Source: CAADGL01 sp964643885
GTDB lineage: Bacteria; Planctomycetota; Phycisphaerae; UBA1845; Fen-1342
DNA: 64,000 bases
Direction: 5' to 3'
NCBI GenBank assembly: GCA_964643885.1
Contig: CAZXUI010000002.1
Location: 62,001 to 126,000, forward strand
Part shown: positions 51,341-60,902 of the stretch, piece by piece
Numbering within the stretch: the first letter of the stretch is position 1
Layout: each line of letters begins with the position of its first letter
Program-made: the position numbers and the translations under genes
Notes under the pieces: generated by a model
What the model was told of the DNA's origin: nothing
What the model saw: only the letters and a program-made list of their open reading frames with translations
Databases searched by the model: none

Positions 51341-51395
51341 ATCGATTCTCGCCGCGCTGGGGAGCACGGGCGTCTCGCCCGCCGATCGCACCGAT

Positions 51396-51557
51396 CCGCG
51401 ACCGTGAGGGAGCGGGCGGATTCGAAGTTCCACACCCGCGCCCGCGCGCCGAGATGCACACACCTGAGGACATGTACGGGATATTGTTATAGGTGGATGT
51501 CATCCGACGCTTGCGCGGGCAGCGCGCCACCCCCCGCCCGCTCCCTCACGGTCGCGG
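51396..51557. repeat. 162-base element with 24-base perfect inverted ends
   Basis: The left end (51396-51419) begins CCGCGACCGTGAGGG and the right end (51534-51557) is its exact reverse complement over 24 bases. The interior is A/T-richer (GATATTGTTATAGGTGG near 51480-51495). Part of the end (CGCGACCGTG/CACGGTCGCG) recurs at about 51573-51588 and 55547-55562. It looks like a miniature inverted-repeat element or two repeats facing each other; no transposase is nearby. Confidence 0.8.
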
Positions 51558-51625
51558 CTCGGAACACGCGCACGGTCGCGGCTCGGAGCAGACGGAGAGT
51601 CGCGACTCGGTGGTCGGTGGCGTTG

Positions 51626-51648
51626 ACCCGCCGCTTGGCGCGGCGGGT
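51626..51648. repeat. ACCCGCCGC hairpin repeat, copy 2
   Basis: Identical 23 bases to 48670-48692, then TCTGACGGC instead of TCTGATGGC. Another small hairpin (CACTGCTC-GCA-GAGCAGTG) is at 51697-51715. Confidence 0.9.
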
Positions 51649-51922
51649 TCTGACGGCGAGACGCTCGCGCTGCGCGATCAGCGCGAGGCCGGATTGCACT
51701 GCTCGCAGAGCAGTGGCACCCGCGCGAGGACGCCCGTACCACCCGATCCTTGCGGACGGGACGCCCGCGGCCCTCGATATCGCCCGCCGGCGGCTTGCCG
51801 CTGGCGGCCGCGCGGATAGGCTACGCGTGTCGGGCCGCCGGGGGGAAAGCGGCCGACGCGGACAGGGATGGTCAACCCGCAGCCGCCGGGCGGCGCGGGG
51901 TTACGCAGCGGATGCTCCAGCG

Positions 51923-54106
51923 ATGTTCGAGACCCGCCTGAAGTGGTTCGCCGGCCTGGTCGCGGCTTTCGCGGCCGTCATCATTCTGCGGCTGGTCGAT
52001 ATTCAGATCGTGCATGCGGAGGATTACGCCGCGCTGGCCGACCGCATTCTGACGCGGCCGGTGCGCTATCTCCCCGCTCCGCGGGGCAACATCCTGGACC
52101 GCAACGGGCGCGTGCTGGTGCGCGACGAGCCGGCCTTCAGCGTCAACGTGCACTATCCCGTGCTCTCAGGCAACAGCGAGGCGTACCTCAGCGCGTTCGC
52201 CCGCGAGCTGCGCCGCAGCGGGCGCGAGCCGGCCGATGCGCCGCTCGAGCCGATCGTCGCGGAGCTGCGGCACCGCATCACCGAGACCTGGCCGCGGCTG
52301 GCCGCGATCACCGGCCGGCCCGCGGTCGAGCTGCTGAATCTCGCCGAGCAGGTCGTCAGCCGTGTTCAACGCGTCCGCGCAGTCGTGAACGCCGCCAGCG
52401 GCCTGGATCGCCCCGTGCGCGAGGAGTTCGCCTTTCACCCGCTGATCGACGGACTCGACCGCGACACGGCCGTCGCGCTCCAGCTCGAATTCGAGGGCTT
52501 CCCCTGGGTCGACGTCGCGCCCGGCTCGCGCCGCGTCGCGCCCGGCGCCCGCAGTCTGGTTCACGTCCTCGGCCGGCTCGGAACCGTCAGCCCGAAGCGC
52601 ATCGCCCGCGACCCTCTGGGCGACAACGAGCTGCGCAGCCTGCGGCCGGGGGAGCTTTGCGGCATTTCGGGCGTCGAGCGGCTGGCGGACGTGGAGCTGC
52701 GCGGCTCGCGCGGCCGGCTCGTGATGGATTTCGACGGCACCGTGATCGAGCGGCTGGAGCCGGTGCCCGGCCGCGACATTTTCCTGTCGATCGACGCCGA
52801 CTTGCAGGACCGCGTGCTGGAGGTGCTGGCCGAGGCGGTCGACAACTCTGAGAACCCGGCCGGCGGCTCGGCCGTGGTGATCGACGTGCACTCGCGCGAC
52901 GTGGTCGCGCTGGTGAGCTACCCGGTCTACGACTACGACGACTATTCGCGCGATTACGCCCGGTTGCGGGCCGATGCACGCTGGCTGCCGCTGCGCTTCC
53001 GGGCCGTCGCCGACGAGTACCCACCCGGCAGCACGTGCAAGGCGATCACGCTGGCCGGCGCGCTGGTCGACGGCAAGGTCACGCCCGAGCAGCGCATCCA
53101 CTGCCGCGGCATGATGATGCCCTCCAGGCCGAACCAGTTCCGCTGCTGGATCTACAACCAGTACCAGATCACGCACGACCACTCGGAGAACCCGGCCGGG
53201 CAGGACGCCTCCGACGCGATCCGCAACTCGTGCAACATCTACTTTTTCACGCTCGGCGAGCGGCTGGAGGCCGACCGGCTCTGCTACTGGTTCGGCCAGT
53301 TCGGCCTCGGCCGGTTGCAGGGAACGGGCCTGATCGAGGAGACACCGGCCATCAACCCGACGGCCGACTGGCTGCGGCGGGCCCGCGGCCGCGAGCCGCA
53401 GGTCGCCGACGCATGGAACTTCTCGATCGGCCAGGGGGAAGTGACCGTCACGCCGCTCCAGGCGGCGAACGTCGCCGCGACGATCGCCAGCGGCGTCTGG
53501 GCGCCGGTCAGGCTGGCGTATGACGACCAGCGGCGGCCGCTGGTGGTTCGCTCCGCGCCGCAGCAGCCGGTCGACCCGGCCGCGCTGCGCATCGTCCGCA
53601 GCGGCATGTGGCGAGTCGTCAACGAGCGCGGCGCGACGGGCTTTCACGCCCGGCTCGATCTGCCGGGCTATGAGCTCTGCGGCAAAACGGGCACGGCCCA
53701 GGCCGTCCCGCGGCCGATGACGCGCCGCTGGGTGCTCGAGTGGCCCGACGGCCGCCGCGAGAGCGTGATGGGCGGATTGTACGAGGACGAGATTCTCGCC
53801 CGGTATGACGAGCCCAAGCCGCGCGTGGCGGGTTATGAGACGGTCGGCCGCTTTCCGCCGGCCGGCCCGGAAGATCGCCTGCCGTCGCATGCGTGGTTCG
53901 TCGGGTATACACAGCCGACGGGCACGCCGCGCGGGGCGGTGCCGGCGGCCCGCTGCTACGCGATCGCCGTGATCATCGAGTACGGCGGCGGCGGTGGGCG
54001 CGTGGCCGGCCCGGTGGCCAGGAAGATCGCCGAGCTCGTGCTGCAAGGCGGCGACGCGCGCGAGGTCGGCCTTGGGCCGGTGCGGCCGCCAGAGGCGGGC
54101 CTGTAA
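51923..54106 (+). CDS. mrdA: penicillin-binding protein 2 (elongasome transpeptidase)
   Basis: 727 residues from the ATG at 51923; upstream in-frame sequence is repeats. One N-terminal membrane helix (WFAGLVAAFAAVIILRLVDI), then the dimerisation region with RGNILDRNGRVLVRDEPAF. Transpeptidase motifs: Ser370 in PPGSTCK (SxxK), SCN in DAIRNSCNIYFFTLGE, and CGKTGTAQ. Cross-links peptidoglycan in the cylinder wall with RodA. Stop TAA overlaps the rodA ATG by one base. A 727-residue length is longer than the approximately 630 of E. coli, from insertions between the motifs. Confidence 0.95.
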   Translation: MFETRLKWFAGLVAAFAAVIILRLVDIQIVHAEDYAALADRILTRPVRYLPAPRGNILDRNGRVLVRDEPAFSVNVHYPVLSGNSEAYLSAFARELRRSGREPADAPLEPIVAELRHRITETWPRLAAITGRPAVELLNLAEQVVSRVQRVRAVVNAASGLDRPVREEFAFHPLIDGLDRDTAVALQLEFEGFPWVDVAPGSRRVAPGARSLVHVLGRLGTVSPKRIARDPLGDNELRSLRPGELCGISGVERLADVELRGSRGRLVMDFDGTVIERLEPVPGRDIFLSIDADLQDRVLEVLAEAVDNSENPAGGSAVVIDVHSRDVVALVSYPVYDYDDYSRDYARLRADARWLPLRFRAVADEYPPGSTCKAITLAGALVDGKVTPEQRIHCRGMMMPSRPNQFRCWIYNQYQITHDHSENPAGQDASDAIRNSCNIYFFTLGERLEADRLCYWFGQFGLGRLQGTGLIEETPAINPTADWLRRARGREPQVADAWNFSIGQGEVTVTPLQAANVAATIASGVWAPVRLAYDDQRRPLVVRSAPQQPVDPAALRIVRSGMWRVVNERGATGFHARLDLPGYELCGKTGTAQAVPRPMTRRWVLEWPDGRRESVMGGLYEDEILARYDEPKPRVAGYETVGRFPPAGPEDRLPSHAWFVGYTQPTGTPRGAVPAARCYAIAVIIEYGGGGGRVAGPVARKIAELVLQGGDAREVGLGPVRPPEAGL

Positions 54107-55335
54107 TGCCGGAGTCTGGCACGCGCGGCCTGGGCATGCTTTTCTGGGGGCTGGGGATGCCGGTCCTGGTGCTGATCGGCTTCGGCCTGGCCTCGATCCA
54201 CGCGACGGACCGCTCGAACGCCCGGTTGGCCGCGCCACTCGATCCGCGCGAGGCGAGCAGCGCTGCGGTGTGGATGGAGCGCGTGGCGCAGACGATCGGC
54301 CCGCTGACGATCAAGCAGGGGCTGTTCGTCGTCGCCGGCGTGGTTCTGATGGCGGTGCTGACGCGCATCCCGTATCAGAAATTCGGCCCGTTGGCCTATC
54401 CGTTCTACTGGATCGTGATCGTCCTGCTCGTGCTGCTTGTGCTGGACCGCTTCGTCGATCTGCCGCTGATTCCGGTGAAGCGCAACACGCGCCGCTGGAT
54501 CGAGCTGGGGCCTTTCACGCTTCAGCCCTCGGAGTTCATGAAGGTCGCGCTGGTCGTGGCGCTGGCCCGCTACCTGCGCTTTCGCAGCTCCTATCGCCGC
54601 TGGCTCGGGCTGGTTCCACCCTTTTTGCTGACGTTGCTGCCGATGGTTCTGATTCTGCGCCAGCCGGACCTCGGCACACTGCTGATGCTGCTGCCCGCGC
54701 TGTTCGCGATGCTCTTCGTGGCCGGGGCGCGGCTGCGGCACCTGGCGACGATCGTGCTGCTGGGGCTGGCGACGCTGCCGCTGTTCTATTTCTTCGGGAT
54801 GAAGGACTATCAGCGGCAGCGCGTGCTGGTTGTCTTTCGACAGGGCGTCGACGACGAGCGCTGGCACATGGACCAGGGGTATCAGTTGCGGCAATCGAAG
54901 GTCGCGCTCGGCATGGGCGGCGTGTTCGGTGAGGGCTACGGCGAAGGGCTCTTCGTGCGGCACGGGCTGCTGCCCGAGGAGCACAATGACTTTATTTTCG
55001 CGATCATCGGCAATCAGATCGGACTGATCGGCGGACTGATCGTCATTCTCGCTTACGGCGTGATCGTGCTGGTGGGGTTGGAGATCGCCACGGCGACGAA
55101 CGACCCGTTCGGGCGGCTGCTGGCGGTGGGGATGGTGGTGATGATTGCTGCCCAGGCGCTGCTGAATATCTGCATGACGGTGGGGCTGGCGCCGATCACG
55201 GGCATGCCGCTGCCGTTCGTGAGCTACGGCGGCAGCAGCCTGCTGGCGAACTTCATCGCGCTGGGGCTGCTGGTGAATGTCGGCCTTCGGCGGCCGATGC
55301 TGATCGCCAAGCCGCCGTTCGAATACACGGATTGA
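54106..55335 (+). CDS. rodA: peptidoglycan glycosyltransferase RodA
   Basis: 409 residues in ten predicted helices. SEDS family; polymerises lipid II with PBP2. Seen: ELGPFTLQPSEFMKVALVVA, LRQPDLGTLLMLLPA, GYGEGLFVRHGLLPEEHNDF and VGLAPITGMPLPFVSYGGSS. The family Asp is in QPDLGT. TAATG overlap with mrdA shows a coupled pair. The gene's last bases overlap, antisense, the end of the dockerin pseudogene frame. Confidence 0.96.
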   Translation: MPESGTRGLGMLFWGLGMPVLVLIGFGLASIHATDRSNARLAAPLDPREASSAAVWMERVAQTIGPLTIKQGLFVVAGVVLMAVLTRIPYQKFGPLAYPFYWIVIVLLVLLVLDRFVDLPLIPVKRNTRRWIELGPFTLQPSEFMKVALVVALARYLRFRSSYRRWLGLVPPFLLTLLPMVLILRQPDLGTLLMLLPALFAMLFVAGARLRHLATIVLLGLATLPLFYFFGMKDYQRQRVLVVFRQGVDDERWHMDQGYQLRQSKVALGMGGVFGEGYGEGLFVRHGLLPEEHNDFIFAIIGNQIGLIGGLIVILAYGVIVLVGLEIATATNDPFGRLLAVGMVVMIAAQALLNICMTVGLAPITGMPLPFVSYGGSSLLANFIALGLLVNVGLRRPMLIAKPPFEYTD

Positions 55336-57302
55336 GCTCGGTTGAGCGGGGCGCTGTCCCTGCCTCAGAACCTGGTGCGCCGAACACGGGGTCTGTTGGT
55401 GGCCATGAGGCCCGCCGCTGGGCGCGACGGGTTCTGATCGTGGGCGTCTCGCCCGTACGCTGAATCCGATTCGCGGGCGAGAGCGAGCGGGCGCAATTGA
55501 ATCCATTTCCCGCGCACACCCCGGACACTGCGTGTCCGGGGCGAGCGGTCGCGGCTCGGATCAGATCACGGCCACAGTCGCCATTTCCGTCCCGCCCGCC
55601 TCCGCCCCCGCCGCAGCCGTTGAGATACTGATTCCAGAAGAGGTCGAAATCGTCCAGGTCCACGACGCCGTCCTCGTTCAGGTCGGCCATCTGGGCCAGG
55701 TCCGCGTCTCCACCCCCGCCGCCGGAGCTGTCCGACGTGCCGGCGTCGAAGGCGGCGTTGAATAATGCCACGTCCGTCGCGTCCGACACGCCGCTGTTGT
55801 CGAGGTCGCTCAGGCAGTAGATGCGGCTTTTGTTCAGGTAGCAGGATTGGTTGTAGTCATCCCACTGACCGTCGACCTGGCGCAGCCGAGTGTACGCGAT
55901 GTACAGGGTTCGATGGTCCGGGCCGGCGGTCGTCTTGTGGTGGTAGTCCCCGAGAAAGCTGACAGTCGGCAGCGGGAACGATTCGCTGGTCAGCCGTTTC
56001 CTGTAAATCGCCGGATTCGGGCCGAAGTTCGTGATCCGCACGTACCACACGTCCCACCGATCCCCTCCGCTCACGGGCGGCGGCAGGTTGTCCGGGTTGC
56101 GGTTCTCGTAGAAGACCAGGTTCACACCCCCGCAGCCATCGACGATCATCGCCGGCATGACCTGGTCGGGCCCGCTGGCCGTTGCATTCGTGATCCCGAG
56201 CATCTCGTCGGTGAGTTGCACAACGTTGGCACCCGGGAACGTGGTGCCGCCATCTGTGCTACGCGAAATGTGGATGTCCGCGTTCCGGTCTGGCGGACTC
56301 TCGTCGAACCGCTCCCGACGCGCGCAAAACGTCACGTAGACCAGTTGATTGTCTCCTGGATCGACCGCGATCGTCGGCGCCACGTTTCGCCGGTCCAGGT
56401 GGTACGGCGTATCACCGGGCTCGGTATTGCTGCTCAGCGGCTGAATCGGCTTGATGTTCGCCCCAGCCGCGACGGCGATGGGGGGCGGAGAGTCGGGTTT
56501 CCAATCCATCGCATCGCTCCTCGCCTCGAGCCCATCCGAATAAATCACGTAGGGCAGCCCGTCGTTGTAATACTCGACTCCGTTGAGATCATTGGGATCA
56601 TTGGGATCAGGGGGATAAGAAGGTGTGTCCGCACGCCGTGACGACGACGAGCCCCGTGTCGAGCACGACGGGCATCGCACCCCGGTTGCGGTAATCAGGA
56701 TCCGTCCAGCCCGAATTCGGCAGCGCGCGATGGCGGTTCCAGGGCTGGCGATTCATCGGATCGTCAGAGTAGGCTGACTCCAGAACGAAGAATGGAGCGA
56801 CGGCGGGAAAAATGTACAGCGCATAGAAGCGCGGGGGCGAGCCCCCGCCGCGAGGCGGTCCGATGGCAATCAGGGGGTGATCGAAATAGATCGTGTCGGC
56901 GGTTGCGATGTCGTAGGGTGCCTCGAAGGCCGGCTGACCGGGCAGCTTCCACGCGAGGCGAACTCCGTAACCACCCTGCCGGCAGATCAGCCAGATGACG
57001 TCGTCGGCCGGATTCACGATCAACCCGGGGTCGCCCGCAGTATCTGGTATCTGACCCTGAGTTTCCTACGTCGTCCCTCCCGTGAATGACGTTCGATACT
57101 GAATGCCCGCATAGAAGTTGGCGCCAATCGCGGCGACTACGACCTCGTTCGGGTCACTCCGCGAGGCCGCGACGGTTGCCTCGCGCCAAGGCGGCGGGCC
57201 GTCGTTTACCCGTACCGCCGACTCGACGATCACCTACTGTTGTGCGGCTGCGCTCGCAGCAAATGCGACGCCAACCGCCACACACACCCAGAATGTCCTC
57301 AT
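55253..57302 (-). pseudogene. exported dockerin protein, disrupted (two in-frame TAG, one frameshift)
   Basis: From ATG 57302 (AAGGAG upstream) the frame reads a signal peptide MRTFWVCVAVGVAFAASAAA, QQ, then TAG (57234-57236), then VIVESAVRVNDGPPPWREAT... in the same frame, a second TAG (57066-57068), then ETQGQIPDTAGDPG and on. A one-base excess in a G5/C5 run (56610-56614) moves the frame; after it the dockerin-type part continues (SDLDNSGVSDATDVALFNAA, ADLNEDGVVDLDDFDLFWNQ). The middle (PTIAVDPGDNQLVYVTFCAR, HISRSTDGGTTFPGANVV) is BNR/sialidase-propeller-like. Past the dockerin the frame runs on, antisense, into rodA, so its own stop may be lost. Probably a decaying gene. No TGA or TAA interrupts the original frame before the indel. 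Confidence 0.7.
55409..55562. repeat. degenerate repeat cluster after rodA
   Basis: Contains a degenerate ACCCGCCGC hairpin (GCCCGCCGCTGGGCGCGACGG), a GGGCGTCTCGCCCGTAC fragment at about 55442-55458, and GCGGTCGCGGCTCGGA at 55547-55562, matching the right end of the 51396-51557 element and its partial copies. Confidence 0.65.
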
Positions 57303-57722
57303 CGCTTTCTCCTTCTGCGAAATGAAACCGGTCCTGCCGCCGAGATCCCGCCCGCGGGGGGCGATGCTCCGCCTGGTCCGGCGGCTGACTTTCGACCCCC
57401 GGGCTTCCCGACTCACCGGGCGCGCGTCGGCTGCGGAATCCCGCACACCCGCCGAGCCATCTCGCGCAGAGCGCGAATGACCGCCCCGTCAGGCTGGACC
57501 GGGACGCTCAGTTCAACGCACATCGAGATAGTCCAGCAACTCCCGTGCCGCATGAAGTTCACCGCTTGCCGATCAGACGGGCTGCCGCACCGCTGTTCGG
57601 CAGGCGGCTTGCCCATGGAGTGCTGTTACAGCCGTCACAGAACCGAACACTGAGCACCGATGTCGATCTTCACGGTCGGTTCGTGCTACGATGAAGTGAA
57701 CGTTCCTGGCACGAGACTTCTC
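57303..57722. other. gap between the two facing disrupted genes
   Basis: 420 bases holding divergent promoters. Nothing gene-like is supported. TGCTACGATG lies near 57690. The gap is less GC-rich than the coding parts. Confidence 0.4.
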
Positions 57723-58823
57723 ATGCGCAGTGGCGCCGTCTTTCTCCTTCTGTTTCTCCAGCTCGCCGCTTCGGCCATCGCCGGCGATTGGCGCGTGGTC
57801 GATCTGCATCCCGCAGGGGCTCGTGCTTCGGAAGCCTGGGGCGCAGGGGGCCAGCAGATTGTCGGTCGCGCACTGTACTCCCCATACCACCCCGTCCTCT
57901 GGGACGTCGACACCGGTGCCATCGTCGATCTCCTTCCGGCAGGACTCAGCTACGGAGAGATGCATAATACCGACGGCCATCAGCAAGTTGGGTTGTGCTC
58001 TGGGGGTTCTCCGTGGGCATTTCACGGACCCCTCTGGACCAGATCTGCGGATAGCTATGTGGATCTGAATCCCGGCCCACCGTATCAGTCGGCGCAGCTC
58101 TCAGACGTGAGTAGCGGCCTCCAGGCGGGTTTTGCTCTTACTGGCGGCTACCAGCACGCCGCCATCTGGCACAGCACACCGGAGTCATTCGTCGATCTGC
58201 ATCCGTCCGGTGCGCTGTGGTCTGAAGCCCTCGCAACAGACGGCGTGCTACAAGGCGGCCGGGCCTATCGCCTTCCGGGGACGACCGAGATTCACACCGT
58301 CCTTTGGCACGGCACGGTTGCAAGCTGGGTCGACATGAACCCGCCCGGCTCGCGCGAGTCGCGCATCCAAGGCATGGCCGACGGCATCCAGGTCGGCTGG
58401 GGGCTGTTCGGCACGCACGAATACGGCTGCATCTGGCGCGGCACCCCCGAAAGCGTCGTCGTGCTATACCTGCCAAACGCGTCGACCACACGCCTCTACG
58501 ACACCACGGGCCGCTACCACGCCGTCTAGATCAGCTTCACCGGCTGGGCCGAAGCCACCGTCTGGCTTAGCGACGATCCCGACGATTTCGTCAACCTGCA
58601 CGAGCTCCTCGGCCCTGACTACTACGCCTCCGCCGCGTAGGGAATCTCCGAGCACGAGGGCAAGCTCTACGTCGCCGGCTCCTCCGCCCGCATCGGCCAG
58701 CGCGAACGCGCCACGCTCTGGATCGGCCGCATCCCCGACACCCAGCGCCCCCCGCGCCGCCCGCCGACCACAACCCCCGGCCATCAGACGAAGCCCACCT
58801 CCGCCGGCCCTTTGATCCCTTAG
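57723..58823 (+). pseudogene. exported repeat protein with two in-frame TAG codons
   Basis: From ATG 57723: signal peptide (SGAVFLLLFLQLAASAIAG) and repeated units (WRVVDLHPAGARASEAWGAG, DLHPSGALWSEALATDGVLQ, VDMNPPGSRESRIQGMADGI), each about 55 residues with VDLxPxG and xQxGxxxxxxxHAxxW motifs. The frame meets TAG at 58527-58529 and again at 58638-58640, yet continues meaningfully, ISFTGWAEATVWLSDDPDDF and GISEHEGKLYVAGSSAR, up to a TAG at 58821-58823: 366 codons in one frame without any TGA or TAA. So the protein-like pattern is kept after both stops. Either a recent pseudogene or read-through. Its neighbour on the other strand is disrupted in a similar way. Confidence 0.65.
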
Positions 58824-58875
58824 TCTCCGAATCCCGCCATCTACTCGCTCCGTGCTCCCGGCCCGCCGCACCCCC

Positions 58876-60336
58876 TCACCCGCCCGCCGGCGCACTGACG
58901 CGATGGATATGCACCGTATCCGTCTCGCCGGTCTGCGTCGGCTTGGTCGACGTGACCACCACGATCAGGTCCCCGGCCCGCGCCAGGCCGCGCTCCAGCA
59001 GCTTTTCATCCAGCGCCCGGCTCATCTCGGCCGGGTTGCTGATCGGCGGCACCAGCACCGGAACCGTTCCGTAGACGAGGCTGAGCTGACGATAGACGCG
59101 CTCGTCGTACGTCAGCGCAACGACCGGCAGCGGCAGACGATGCCGCGCGATCAGCCGCACCGTCGCCCCCGTCGCCGTCCAGGCCGCGACCAGCCGCGCA
59201 TGCAGATGAAGCGCCGCCTGCACCGCCGCCTGCGCGATCGCCGACGTGCGCGGGTGCCGCGCATCGACGATCTGCGTCTGGCCGCCCGACGCGTCGAAAC
59301 GCTGATGCGACTCGGCCGCCCGCGCCACCAGCCCCATCATCTCGACCGACGCCAGCGGAAACTGTCCGGCGGCCGTCTCGGCCGAGAGCATCACCGCGTC
59401 GACGCTATCGAGAATCGCGTTGGCCACGTCGCTGACTTCCGCCCGCGTCGGCGAGGGGCTGGTGATCATGCTCTGAAGCATCTGCGTGGCGACGATGACG
59501 GGCTTGCCCGCCTCGCGGCAGCGGGCCGTGATGGCCTTCTGAATCAGCGGCACCTGCCAGACATCCATCTCGACGCCCAGGTCGCCGCGGGCCACCATGA
59601 CGCCGTCCGACTTGCGCACCAGCACATCCAGGTGCTCCAGCGCCTCGAACTTCTCGATCTTGACGATCACGCCGGGGCGCTCGTGCGGCGCGGCCTCCAG
59701 CAATTCCAGCAGCTCGTCGAGATCGGCCGGCCGGCGGACGAACGAAAGCGCTACGTAGTCCAGCCCTTTCTCGAGCGCCCAGAGCGCATCGCGGCGGTCT
59801 TTCTCCGTCAGCGCGGGCCATTTTAGCCGCGTGTCGGGTACATTCACGCCTTTGCGCGACGACACGATGCCGCCGGCCCGCACCGTGCAATACAGAGCGT
59901 CCGGCCGGCGGTCCGTGACCATCAGCCGCACGAGCCCGTCGTCGATGTAGAGCCGATGCCCCGGCTCGACCTCGTTGATCAGGTCCGGATGGGAAGTGGT
60001 CAGCCGCTCGGCCGTGCCAGCGTCACTGCCGCGCGCGATCTGCACCGTCGCGCCGGTCTCAAGCGCCACGGAGCCGCCGACGATCTCATTGAGCCGGATC
60101 TTCGGGCCGCAAAGATCGCCCAGGACGGCCACCGACTGCTGCCGCTCCTTCGACCAGGCGCGGATTTCCTTCAGGACGGCCGCGTGATCCTCCAGCTTGC
60201 CGTGGCTGAAGTTGAGCCGGCAGACATCCACGCCCGCCTCGAGAATCTCGCGCAGGCGGGCCGGCGAGGCCGTCGCCGGACCGATGGTGGCCACGAGTTT
60301 CGTTCGGGTCGGTGAGAAAGGAGCGGCGGCGCGCAT
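58876..60336 (-). CDS. pyk: pyruvate kinase
   Basis: 486 residues from the ATG at 60336; the longer frame before it belongs to no family. It makes pyruvate and ATP from PEP and ADP. Motifs: TKLVATIGPATASPARLREI, LNFSHGK, VLGDLCGPKIR, RKGVNVPDTRLKWPALTEKD, VIVKIEKFEALEHLDVLVRK (catalytic Lys in IEKFE), GVMVARGDLGVEM and SVDAVMLSAETAAGQFP. C-terminal effector-type domain to SAPAGG. Seventeen residues short of the typical bacterial length at the N-terminus only. Confidence 0.95.
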   Translation of the reverse strand: MRAAAPFSPTRTKLVATIGPATASPARLREILEAGVDVCRLNFSHGKLEDHAAVLKEIRAWSKERQQSVAVLGDLCGPKIRLNEIVGGSVALETGATVQIARGSDAGTAERLTTSHPDLINEVEPGHRLYIDDGLVRLMVTDRRPDALYCTVRAGGIVSSRKGVNVPDTRLKWPALTEKDRRDALWALEKGLDYVALSFVRRPADLDELLELLEAAPHERPGVIVKIEKFEALEHLDVLVRKSDGVMVARGDLGVEMDVWQVPLIQKAITARCREAGKPVIVATQMLQSMITSPSPTRAEVSDVANAILDSVDAVMLSAETAAGQFPLASVEMMGLVARAAESHQRFDASGGQTQIVDARHPRTSAIAQAAVQAALHLHARLVAAWTATGATVRLIARHRLPLPVVALTYDERVYRQLSLVYGTVPVLVPPISNPAEMSRALDEKLLERGLARAGDLIVVVTSTKPTQTGETDTVHIHRVSAPAGG

Positions 60337-60388
60337 GGCGGAAATGTACTCCCGGCCCGCGGGCCGGTCGAGCGGCGGGGCGACGCGG

Positions 60389-60877
60389 TCAATACTCGCG
60401 GGCCTGGCCGGCCGCGCGCCATTCGTCGAACAAGGCGGCACACTGGCCGGCCAGCACGCCGGGCACCACGCGGACCGGGCTCTCGCCGCGGCGGTAGAGC
60501 TCGTCGCATGCGAGCACCAGCTCGCGGAAGCCGGCCCGCTGCGCATCGGCGATCGAGGCGCCGAAGTAGACGGCATCGAGCCGCGACCAGTGAATCGCCG
60601 CGGCACACATCGGGCAGGGCTCGCAGGTCGTGAACATACGGCAACCGTCGAGACGGATCGACTTGAGCGCAGCGGCCGCCCGCTGAATCGCGACGATCTC
60701 GGCGTGCGCGGTAGGGTCGCCCCGCAGCCAGACCTCGTTGTGGCCGGCGGCGATGACGCGTCCCTCGTGAACGACGACGGCGCCGAAGGGCGTCTGGCCA
60801 AGGCGGATGCCCGCCCGCGCCTGCTCGATCGCGCGCTGCATGAACTCCTCGATCGTCGGGTCTGAATCCGGGCTCAT
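60389..60877 (-). CDS. guanine deaminase-like nucleoside/base deaminase
   Basis: 162 residues from the ATG at 60877 (an upstream ATG at 60919 would add 14). Zinc motifs of the cytidine deaminase superfamily: PTAHAEIVAIQRAAAALKSI (HAE) and TTCEPCPMCAAAIHWSRLDA (PCxxC). The end DEWRAAGQAREY is like Bacillus GuaD (WRNFANKKEY). It most likely deaminates guanine to xanthine; tRNA adenosine deaminase TadA is less likely because of the C-terminus. It lies 53 bases before pyk in the same direction. Confidence 0.8.
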   Translation of the reverse strand: MSPDSDPTIEEFMQRAIEQARAGIRLGQTPFGAVVVHEGRVIAAGHNEVWLRGDPTAHAEIVAIQRAAAALKSIRLDGCRMFTTCEPCPMCAAAIHWSRLDAVYFGASIADAQRAGFRELVLACDELYRRGESPVRVVPGVLAGQCAALFDEWRAAGQAREY

Positions 60878-60902
60878 CTCGGCTGCGGATTGTAGGCCCT
60901 CC

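Larger units (their letters stand above)
51238..51922. other. rnpB-mrdA gap with repeat mosaic
   Basis: 685 bases. The open frames here are low-complexity and arise from the repeats. Repeats are listed below. The mrdA promoter should be within the last 200 bases; I cannot pick a convincing one. Confidence 0.5.

Noticed and set aside
55253..58823. Genome-wide reassignment of TAG to a sense codon
   Set aside because: Many intact genes (secA, mdh, vgrG, several lipoproteins, DUF167) end in TAG with no sensible continuation.
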